Positions 48,988 to 58,416 of a stretch of DNA of 64,000 nucleotides are shown piece by piece; within the stretch, counting starts at the first letter, position 1, and each line of letters begins with the position of its first letter. The stretch comes from Cytospora piceicola. Its lineage: Eukaryota; Ascomycota; Sordariomycetes; Diaporthales; Cytosporaceae. A model generated the notes under the pieces. The model saw only the letters and a program-made list of their open reading frames with translations. It did no database searches and had not been told where the DNA came from. The DNA lies in the NCBI GenBank assembly GCA_023375675.1, contig JALQBC010000045.1:216852-280851 (forward strand), in the 5' to 3' direction. The position numbers and the translations under genes were made by a program.

Positions 48988-50480
48988 GATGCAGACTTTC
49001 TGTTCGTCCGGTAAACAAAAAAAACCCCAGCAGAAAGATGATTGCGATTGATGCTTCCTAGAGCGATTCTAATGCTCTGGAGGATAATTATTCGAATTCC
49101 AAAGGTTTCCTACCTGATACAAAAGCATGTCATATGTGTTTCCTTTGGCACCCTTGCGTGCATCTATCCACTCATCACATTGTCAGTCAAGTAGTCAAGC
49201 TCTACAATGGAATCCTCGGGGAAGATACGTATGTACAGACTTCGGCGCCGACTTTGGCCCACAGCCAAGGTGGAAAGGATGCAGGTTTGATGATACGATA
49301 TACCCAGACCAATCGAATCGAGAAGAACTCGCCGGCTCTCCTGGGTTTCTTGGTTCTCCAAAACTGCTTGAGTTCTTCAGCAAAATCCTTGAAGAGTACC
49401 TTGAACTGATCGAGACTGGTGTAGATTTCTTGGGATGACCACCGCGCTATGCATGAATTCAGTAGTGGCATGCAACCCTCCGGCTTACTCCTTCATAAGC
49501 GCTAGTATTGTTTAGTATTCCAAGGTTGTTTATATGCATTATAAATTTCAATTTAATTCAGACCAATAGCATTTGAGGAAAGGTACCCTAGGGTAGAACA
49601 AGAGGCTTGTTTTATGTGCTTACCTGTTCCACAATGCATGTGACTTTCTGCAAACAGTCATGACCATGATCCATTATATAAAGAAGGATGCACTCGGTGA
49701 GGAACACCTTACTCATGTAGAGTATAGATCAACATACCAGTAATGTATTCGCCATCTCGCCGCCCTCGCACATACGGCAGCTGGTCAGGAAACACACTGT
49801 CAGACACCGACGGCACGCAGCTTACGGGCTTGAGTAAGCAGTAGATGGGTACACAACCCTTGGGAAGGTTACACTGCCTATAATCTTACACCGTTTCCAC
49901 CGAGCCGACCCTCGCGGACATGAGCCGGCGCCCCGTTGTGGGGACGAACACGCCAGCTGGCATGGCGGCATCCTTCAGGTACAAAAACCCTGGAGCCGTG
50001 CATCATCTCACCCAGCATCCAGATCCTCCAACCGCTATCCCACTGAGAAGATAATTCCGGAGGAACAAAGGAACCGTACCCCTCATATGACAAGATCTCA
50101 GCCACCAAGGTATGTGGGATACGTAAGGTAGTTACCCTGAGGGTAGTGAAGATTACAAACTAATGCGCCTTGTGTGCCCATGTGACTGATCGAAACGTCT
50201 AGATATGTACTCACCTCCTCATTCAGCCTCGTGCTCGCGCGGCCAAATCACGTCGGCCAGGTCCGCAGGGAAATATTAAGCGACTACATAGTGAGTGCCC
50301 TAGAGGTCTCGTCCTTTGTCATTCTCTAATGGTATATTTCTGCCCGCCCTTCACTTCTACAGCGTCCCGCCCGTAAGTAGTTTCTTTTTCTCGTGAGTGA
50401 GATTTCAAGCTTCTCAATTTGATACCTCCACGACCATCAACACAGAGAACATTCACATACACGGAGCATTTTCACACATA
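48988..50480. promoter_or_regulatory. Divergent promoter, Gfo-Idh-MocA / AflR-like regulator
   Basis: 1.5 kb. Several short overlapping frames lie at 49127-49471 on both strands (the longest about 100 codons) and at 49878-50108. None shows a domain or a start context that I can support. No full cluster motif seen. Confidence 0.45.
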
Positions 50481-52112
50481 ATGGCGCCTCCGAGTGGTAC
50501 TGCAATGACGTCTAGACGACAGTCTTGTGATCGCTGCCACGGGCAAAAGCTGCGTTGCACTCGGCCAGACAACCGCAGGACAGGTGCGTGTGATAGGTGT
50601 CTTCGCAAGGGCACCCAGTGTGCCTACAGCTCGAGTCTTCCCAAGGGTCGACCCTCTCTGTACCGCCCGAGCGAGACGGTTCCAGGGGCCCCCAATGCCT
50701 CGTTAGCGTCCCAGAGTGCTGCCTCCTCCTCCTCCTCCTCGACTCCTCCAGGAGGCACGCCGGAAGACGGCCCTGACTCCCCGGAGGTGACTCCCATATC
50801 CCCATTCGTATCAGCCACACCCTTACGGCCCGATCGTCAGCCCTTGGAGGCCAATCATTTCGATACAGCCCATACACATGTCAGCATGGATCTCCAGGGT
50901 GGTGGTGCTTTTGACATGCCCAATACAATGGACAACTTCACTCAGTGTTGGGCCCCGTGGTGGCAAGATGATGAGGCCGGGGATAACATGCTCGACATTA
51001 TTCCGAGCAACTCATCAGCATTCAACTTGGATCCCGCCCTGGAGGCCCAAGCTGTCGCGGGCTTAGAAGTTGCCACTTCGGCCCTCAACGGCACAGACGG
51101 AGTTCTTCCAAGTATTGGTAACAACTTGAGTGATCCCGGCCAAGGCCACACCCTTACAGGCGGGCCAATCCCGGATAATAATGACTCTGCGGCGGTTGGA
51201 AACTCCGAATGGCGTGATAATGTCTTCACCCCCCCAGACGACCACAGCCTTGAGCTCAGCATGGTCCATCTCTCCCAGCTAAGCACGCAGCTCTCACAGC
51301 TCCTGGGCTGCTCCAGGAGTTTCCTGTCCGAGGCCCTCGACCCGTCCCGGGGTTGCGACAACCTGGACCCGGCACTGCAGGTCCAGCTCGGGATCGAGGC
51401 AGTCTTTGTTTCGGTTAACACCTGGCTCGTGCATGGGTCCCCGAGCAGCCCCTATGCAACTCTATCGTCGTCCAACCAGCCTGACATGGGTGTGGTCACC
51501 AACTCGTGCAACCTGCTGCATAATATCTTCTGCGCGTCCAATCACCTGGAGGCAATCCTACGCCATGTAGCTGCCAGCGCAAAGGTGTCATCAAGTACAG
51601 AGCAATCAGCTTCCTCCGACGCGGTCGATTCCAACTGCCCGTCAGGGCCCAAGGTTGGCTCCCACGCCGTTGAGATGGGATCCGCACCAGCAGGGAGGAG
51701 TCGGCCTCCAAGCAGCAACCCCAGTCACCCTTCCTACTCGGTCGTGCACCACCTAGCCCTCGTCTGCGTGACGTTGCTCCTGAACATGTACGTGGCGATC
51801 CTGATAGCGCTCCAGCGCAGCGCCGATGCTCTGCATTCACAGCAACAGCAGCAACAACATCAATCATCACATACCAACAACACGGGTCATCATCCCTCGC
51901 TCGCCGAGCCGCCAGAACACTGCACCGTGGGCGCGACAGAACGCGTCCACCTACAGCTCGTCTCGGTGGTACAGCTGTGCTCCTACTTCATCCGCCGTCA
52001 GAGCCGGAGCTTGGACGTGCTCAAGGCGTCGGGAAGCAGCAGCCAGGGTCAAGAGCTGAGGGGCGAGGTGGAAGAGCGCCTGAGGCTCCTTCAGGAGAGG
52101 CTCTATATATGA
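50481..52112 (+). CDS. AflR-like Zn2Cys6 transcription factor
   Basis: A single exon of about 543 aa. The chosen start is MAPPSGTAM; an in-frame ATG 84 bases upstream would add a Ser/Thr/His-rich leader. The binuclear cluster is CDRCHGQKLRC then CDRCLRKGTQCAY, followed by a basic linker PKGRPSLYRPS. This order matches sterigmatocystin/aflatoxin-type regulators. The middle is acidic and Ser/Asn-rich, with a Gln/His tract near residue 450. The C-terminus has VVQLCSYFIRRQSRSLD, characteristic of the AflR family domain. It is nuclear, a probable activator of the cluster and the best candidate to bind the TCGGCGACTTA motif, since AflR-type proteins favour TCG half-sites. It precedes the O-methyltransferase. 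Confidence 0.9.
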   Translation: MAPPSGTAMTSRRQSCDRCHGQKLRCTRPDNRRTGACDRCLRKGTQCAYSSSLPKGRPSLYRPSETVPGAPNASLASQSAASSSSSSTPPGGTPEDGPDSPEVTPISPFVSATPLRPDRQPLEANHFDTAHTHVSMDLQGGGAFDMPNTMDNFTQCWAPWWQDDEAGDNMLDIIPSNSSAFNLDPALEAQAVAGLEVATSALNGTDGVLPSIGNNLSDPGQGHTLTGGPIPDNNDSAAVGNSEWRDNVFTPPDDHSLELSMVHLSQLSTQLSQLLGCSRSFLSEALDPSRGCDNLDPALQVQLGIEAVFVSVNTWLVHGSPSSPYATLSSSNQPDMGVVTNSCNLLHNIFCASNHLEAILRHVAASAKVSSSTEQSASSDAVDSNCPSGPKVGSHAVEMGSAPAGRSRPPSSNPSHPSYSVVHHLALVCVTLLLNMYVAILIALQRSADALHSQQQQQQHQSSHTNNTGHHPSLAEPPEHCTVGATERVHLQLVSVVQLCSYFIRRQSRSLDVLKASGSSSQGQELRGEVEERLRLLQERLYI

Positions 52113-53001
52113 TGTTATAAAAAGCCTTCTTACTGTTGGGGGTAGGTAGGTGTGTTGTGAACGCCAAGCGAGGTCTGATTAATCTCGCTCGTAGATTAAT
52201 TTAGATTCCAACCTCGGACTACGTTGTCTAGCATATAACAACGATCTTCCCTGTTTCATCATGTCTCACAAGATATCGTTTTACACGGGATGAGCTAGAG
52301 TTAGACGCAATAAAACACACACCGCATCATCGTTTGTTTGTTTTCGAAAAGTATATCACCACGCAAAACAGTACGCCGTGCAACCCGCTCAGTACATATG
52401 AGCTCATTAGAATAAATCTCGTGGGCAGCAATTTTGAGCATGTCGCCAATTCCCGCTTCTTTATAGCTATACGCTCAACCGATAGGGATTTCGTAAGGTT
52501 TATTTCCTTGATCCTCCTCACCTCCATTTGCTGACCAGAAATCTCGTGTGTCAATGAGGCGGCTGCAAGTCTTCAATGTTGGCAACTAGCTCAGCTGACT
52601 GGCTGATTTTGGCAAGTAATCCGTAATTACAAAGCAAGCTTTCGAGTTGATGTCGGTAATGGCGAGGTACCTACTTACCCTGGGTATACAAGTAATTGTC
52701 TTGCATAAATAGTGGCCGACTCCGATACCGACGGTTTACCTGCGGTCCACACCAAGTGGAAACAGGAAGTAATCAGCCGAAGAAACAACTCTAGATGCGA
52801 TCAAATCTCACTCCAACTCCGACGCCGAAAAACACTTGGACGCATGTGAAGGACATGAATGGCATCAACGGTGTTGGTTGTGCAATACAAGTGTCCTATA
52901 TCGTATTCCTTATTGTATGTTTGCAGAGACATCAGCTGGTCTCTACCATCTCGGAAGGTCATCACAACAAGAACACAACAACAACAACCACAAACATCGC
53001 C
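52113..53001. promoter_or_regulatory. Spacer between the AflR-like regulator and the O-methyltransferase
   Basis: 889 bases, AT-rich around 52330-52540. A 70-codon frame upstream of the methyltransferase ATG is in frame with it (52795-53001) and is treated as leader sequence because it lacks family similarity. Confidence 0.45.
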
Positions 53002-54630
53002 ATGACATCCCTAATCCCCGATGCAGCCATCATAGCCGAGGCAGAACGACTAGTTCTGACCCTCAAGACTCACGCGGGCTCACTCGCCGACCAGACAAGG
53101 GCGGTGCGCCAGCTCGACAAGCTCCGGTGCCTCCTTCACAGTGGGCCGGACGCCTTGATGTTCCATGCCCAACCGGTATGCCGTTGCACACACACACAGG
53201 AGAGATAGAACAGGGGGTTTGTGTGTGATCCGAGATCAATATCTGATAGAACCACTGGGGAAACAGTTTCAGATCCTACCGGCCATGAACGTGCTGTTGG
53301 AATTCGGCGTGTTCGATGCCGTGCCGCTCGAGGGCCACACTACCACGGAGGAGCTCGCTGCAGCGGTCAAGCTTGATGCCACGATCCTAGGTATGAAGAA
53401 TACCCCTCGATTGAACACCCCCCCCCCCCCCCCAGACCTCGGCTGTTTGTCTTTTCCCTTTATTTATTCAGACGAGGCTCAAACATGGTGGAACTCTTCC
53501 AGCTCGCTTCCTCCGCATCGTGCTCACGCAGGGAATTTTCAACGAGAAGACCACCGGGGTGTACGAGCACACGCCCTCCTCGGCCATCTTCCGCACTGAT
53601 CAAGCCGCGAGCTTCTACCGCTTGGGGCAAGTCTTGAGCCCTCCAACTGCAACCCCGAGGTGTTTTCTTTTTCGTGTTTCGCCCCATGGGGATGATTATC
53701 TAACATGAGTCCCTTTACCCTCACCGCAGGACGATGCAATTCCCACACTGGTGGAAGGTATCCGACTACCTCAAGACGCACACGGCCCAGGACGCTCAGG
53801 ACGCCACCAGGGTCCCGTACGTCTGGGCCCAGGGCAAGGAGGGCACGAGGACGTACTACGAGGCCATGGAGGAGGACCCTGCGGCCGCGGACGCGTGGCA
53901 TAGGGGCATGGTCATGATCGAGGCGGCGCAGCCCGTAACGGGCATGTTCCCCTTCCGGTCGGTGCGGCCCGCGGTTGAGCGCGAGCCCCACCGCGCGTTT
54001 GTCGTCGACGTCGGGGGCGGCCGAGGTAACGCGCTCGCGGCCGTCATGAGGGAGTGCGGTGGCGGCTTCGGCGGCGCGGCCATGGTGCTGCAGGACTTGC
54101 CCGAGGTCCTAGGGGGTCGGGATCCCGTCCGGATCGAGGGGGTGCAGAACATGCCGCATAACTTTTTCGATGTGCAGCCCGTGAAGAGTAAGTGCAAAAA
54201 CACAAAACCCTTGAGCTTTGAAGAATTACATTCCCCTGCTACGAGCCAGGCCATCAGTGTAACATGTTCAGTGATGAGTTAACGATGGGTCTTTCTTGTT
54301 CTTGTAGACGCACACATCTACTACCTCCGCAATGTGCTGCACAACCACTACGACGATCGGAGCCGGTTGATCCTGCGCCGGATTGTGGAAGCCATGGGGC
54401 CGACCTCCCGCGTGCTGATCGGCGAGATGATTCTCCCCGCGACTGCCGCTCCTGGGTCGGACCCGTTCCCGTTCTTTATGGATCTCAACATGTTCATGGA
54501 GGGTGGGATTGAGCGTGGCGAGGAGCACTGGGGCCAGCTGCTCGGGGAGGTCGGCCTCAGGATCGAAAAGATCTGGAGACTGCCGGACAATCCTGTGCAG
54601 AGCACCATCGAGGCCAAGTTGAAGGACTGA
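53002..54630 (+). CDS. SAM-dependent O-methyltransferase (COMT-like)
   Basis: Five exons: 53002-53175, 53267-53390, 53503-53659, 53730-54187 and 54308-54630, about 411 aa. A helical dimerisation region is followed by FQILPAMNVLLEFGVFDAVP and a winged-helix part (GIFNEKTTGVYEHTP). The SAM motif is FVVDVGGGRGNALAAVM, and the catalytic base region is YYLRNVLHNHYDD with the expected His. It transfers a methyl group to a hydroxyl of the metabolite in the cytosol. N-hydroxyl or enol acceptors are also known for this family. The second intron contains a 15-base C run and an early CAG, so its acceptor (53502) was chosen because it restores ARFLRIVLTQGIF. A start at the Met before TSLIPDAA fits family length. 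Confidence 0.9.
53391..53502 (+). other. O-methyltransferase intron 2 with a C homopolymer
   Basis: A 112-base intron with donor GTATGA, containing an uninterrupted poly-C run at about 53419-53433. Two CAG acceptors are possible; the downstream one keeps the frame. Confidence 0.7.
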
Positions 54631-55393
54631 GGACTGACTTGTCATGTAAATCAACCACTCTGTTTGTTTTCTGTTTTGAAGCAGATTGAACTTACCATAG
54701 GATGTATATGAGAGGTGCATGTAGTTGAACAACGGCTCATCAGATGTTTAAAAATTCCTTTTTTCATGTATGAAACGAAATTAATTAGTACCTAGGTATG
54801 CAGGAATGTGGAATAATAGACAAAGTCGACACCCAGTGCCACTTTTGAATTTTCTGCGGAACGGAACATTGAAAGGAACGTTGTCGCCGTGCAAGGGGTT
54901 AATGATAGTTCACCGTTACAATGGGTTATGGCCGCGCCTTGAGATCGTTTGTGTGGGTTAAATCAAAGTGGTATGTTGTGTTTATTGATGTAAGATGTAA
55001 GTGATGTGTTGCGAGGTCGTCAACCACTTTATTTCAACATATATGCCCCTCCCAAAGTGAGGCTGTAATAACCTTCACGGAACGGGCCGTTCCTATACAT
55101 GACAGGTAATTAATTACACATTAAAGTCCCGACCCTCCCTTGACAACGGCGGGCCGCCCCGAAGTGTCAACACCCCGGTAGCTCGATGTTGATTGGTCTA
55201 CTCTAATGACAAGTCGTGACAGTACATAGAAATCTGTGTCATGAAAGAGGATGCTATCAGGCTTGCATGACCACGAGAGGGTCCTGAGAAGGAGGTCCCA
55301 TTCACCCAAGCGCAAGTCCCAGCTGTAGAGAAGACGCCCTCGCCCTTGCCGATATGGGGATGGGGAATATGGATGTCGGCTGGATTTGGTTAA
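54631..55393. other. Tail-to-tail spacer, O-methyltransferase / MFS
   Basis: 763 bases between converging genes. A TACCTAGGTA motif lies near 54790. No gene recognised. Confidence 0.5.
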
Positions 55394-57383
55394 TTATGCA
55401 GACTCGGTGGCAGGTGCATCCTCCCCCTTTTCCGCGTCCGGCGCGTGAGTCGGAAGCCTGCTCCAGGGGACGACCAAGGTAACCAGGAAGGCGATGCCAC
55501 AGAATGCAATGGAGACGGCAAAGGCGGCCTTGAGGCCGTGCATGTACGCGACAAGCACGCCGGGGAGCTCCTCAGGCGTAAAGGCCTTCCGGATCTCCGA
55601 GGCGCCCGTCGCAATCAGCCGTGCCGCATCGACATCTGGGGCGGACGTGCGCAGCCTGATGATTGCTTGGTTGATAAAGGCAGCTTGAGCTGAGGAGACG
55701 GTGAAGGCACCGCCGACTGTTTGGAAGACTGCACATATCCCATCAGCCCTGCCCGGAAAGTCTGTCTTCCCGAGGTCCCAAGGGGTAGTGTACTCACAGT
55801 AGAGGTTGGCTGTGACAGCAGGAAGGTCTTCGGCATCCACGCTGGCCTGCGCAATATTGAGGCCATTCTGGACCGAAAAGGCAATAGCGGAGCCTGTCAG
55901 GACCTGGTAGCCGATCCATTTTCCAGTCGATGTATCGATCTCCAGGGTATAGAGTAAACCGCACCCGATAGTACCAACCAAGGCGCCAGCAAACATGGTT
56001 GGCGCCGGCAGACCTGCTCTGCAGTTAGTTACCCGGTTGCTGTAACTGACCCGGAGCTTGACATGTCGAGTTCAATAGTTGACTCGAGATGCATGAACCA
56101 AACTAACCTGTCTTGGCGACAAATATACCGCCTACAACTGCAAATATGGCAACCGCAATCACGATGGGCAGGTTGTCGACACCAGATTGGATGGCGGTTG
56201 CGCCCTTGACGGCCTGGAAGTAAATAGGGAGGTAGTATAGGAGAAGAATGAGGTCGCCCAGAAAGAAGAACTGGTAAGGGCACACACTCCAGAGTGCTCG
56301 CTTCTTGAACAGGCGTGGGATCAGCATGGCGTACTCGTCAATGTAGACGGACCAGAGGATCAAGGTGATCGTGAGAAGACCAAAGCCGACGAGCAGACCG
56401 ATGACCTGGCTGCTTTTCCAGGGATGGGTGGTCCCTGCATACTGGAGGCCGAGAATAAAACAGATGATGGCTGCCATGGTGAGGCAGACACCGACAGGGT
56501 CCAAGTGCAGCAGCTTCTGCTTCAGGCTGGTGGGAGGAGGCCTTGCAGCAGCCGGCAGGTGAAAGAAGAAAAGGACGATGGCGGCGGCGAGTCCTCCAAT
56601 CGGCAGGTTGAGGTAGAAGCACCAGCGCCAGGTGACACGATCGGTGAAGGCACCGCCTATGATAGGGCCCAGGACAGAAGCCAGGCCGTAGGTCAGGCCA
56701 ATAAAGCCCATCAGGACGGGGCGTGTCTTTGGCGGCGTGCTGAAGGCAACGATGCTCGTACCGCCGACAGAGATGCCAGCAGCACCGACACCAGCGATGG
56801 CGCGGCCAACAATCAGAGCCACCGAGTTGGGCGCGAGAGCGCAGATCAAGCTGCCGACTTCGAAGATGGCCAAGGAGAGGAGGAAGGTCCACTTGATGTC
56901 GAAGTACTTGAAGGCCTTGCCCCATGAGGCCTCGAGGCCGCCGAATGTCATGAAGTAGGCAGCGCTGTACCAAGATACATCGTTCAGGCCGCCAAACTCG
57001 GACGTGATCTTGGGGACGGCCGTACCGACGATGGTCTGGCAATTGGTGTTAGTGACTGTCAATCAACTTCCAAGGTTGCAGTAGAAACACTACTATTAAT
57101 TAGTAAATAGTAAATAGTGAATACTGACCTGGTCCAATGAGATCAAGAAGACACCCATGATGGATGCGCCAGCAAGAAGAACCAGGCGCAGGCCGGTTGG
57201 ATACTCGTTGACTGCGCCATTTCCATTTCCAGTGCCGTTGCCACTGCCACTGCCACTGCCACCAGCAGCAACGGATTGCTTCTCGCCTGAATGGTTGCTA
57301 ACGCTAGGGGTCCTGCCACTGCCAGGCCCCTCAGGCTTCTCGTTAATTGTCGCGTCTGTCGCGCTATCGTGAGCGGAACCCAT
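55394..57383 (-). CDS. MFS transporter, DHA2-like drug/toxin exporter
   Basis: Four exons: 57383-57129, 57035-56108, 56013-55798 and 55728-55394, about 577 aa, fitting a 14-helix major facilitator. The cytosolic N-tail has a Gly/Ser/Asn repeat. The first helix runs [19 protein letters not shown] and continues across the intron as [10 protein letters not shown], a typical DHA2 motif. Further motifs are [12 protein letters not shown] and a helix-5 stretch with [29 protein letters not shown], quoted in two parts as [11 protein letters not shown] and [13 protein letters not shown]. Many further hydrophobic segments follow. It is a plasma-membrane exporter, likely giving efflux of or self-protection from the cluster product, and is divergent from FAD oxidoreductase 3. 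Confidence 0.92.
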
Positions 57384-58416
57384 GTTGTTTGTCCTAGTTC
57401 GAGGCAGTGGTCCTCAGATCAGTTTCTGTTGGGGGATTTTGCGAGATCTGGAGTTTAAACTGACATTCTGATCGTCTCTGGCAATTTCATCCAAAGAAAA
57501 GGAGGCCATTGAAATTCATCAGTCACATATGCTTTGGTGCTCACAGATGCTTTGGTGTTTGGTGCAACCGATGCTTACAAAGGTGCCCCCGACGTTGAGG
57601 AATGAGCAGGGTGCGGGCGGGACAAATTTGTACGGGCCGATACACAATGTAACTAGACAACAAAACGGTACGGGCAGTACAAGATATTCACCTACCTAAG
57701 TTAAGTACCTCAGCCGAGTGGAGTACCCTAAGTATGTACATTTGTACATAAACTGTGCAGGTAAGACAAGGTTACAAATATGGAACTGGCAGTAATTACT
57801 ACCTAGGTAATTAATTACCTGCTTAGTAGGTACGTAGGTAGGCTCTACCGGGCTGTAACTCCCTGCAGGACAGGATTGCTCTACCCTAGAGTATCCATTC
57901 CCAGGGTTTTCATACTACAGGAAGCTATGGCTGACTCCTTAACCGACTACTGTATGCCCCTGGGACGATCTTCCCCTCCTAGAGTGCAGGGTGAGGGGAG
58001 CACCTTCATACTTCGGCGACTTAACTCTGGCTTGATTGGCTCCGTCAGCCACAGGTAGCTGATGCTCACGAATATTGATTAACGCCTAGAGAGAACTTGT
58101 GGGGATCGGTGAGATGCAAGAGTCTGGTGTTACGCCGAACTGTGGAGTGAGCATGTCGGAGGCGTATTAGGCATGAGATCCTTGGAGGTAACAACACCGA
58201 ATGCAAGCTTGAGAGGATCTTCATGGCTTCCACTTAGGTGCTTTACGGATGACATCTGGATGGAATGAACTCTGTTCAAAAACCTCGTGGGGCTTAGTAG
58301 TCGACAATACTGGTCGTCCCCCTGGTCGGACATCCAAACAGATTACATAAAGTACCAAATAAACACCCTTGGAACTCCTCGCAGTGCAACGACCGCCACA
58401 GGCCATACCCACCAAC
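57384..58416. promoter_or_regulatory. Divergent promoter, MFS / FAD oxidoreductase 3
   Basis: 1.03 kb containing many TACCTAGGTA/GTAGGTAC-type motifs (57690-57840) and the cluster motif at 58013-58023, followed by GTCAGCCA at 58045-58052. Confidence 0.6.
58013..58023 (+). promoter_or_regulatory. Cluster promoter motif TCGGCGACTTA, copy 4
   Basis: Identical to the copies at 18236 and 46013 and preceded by ACTTCGG as at 36041. It lies in a divergent promoter between two cluster genes. Confidence 0.65.

Noticed and set aside
49127..50108. Several short frames between the Gfo/Idh/MocA gene and the AflR-like regulator
   Set aside because: Mutually overlapping, under about 105 codons and without motifs. 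More likely promoter and leader sequence.
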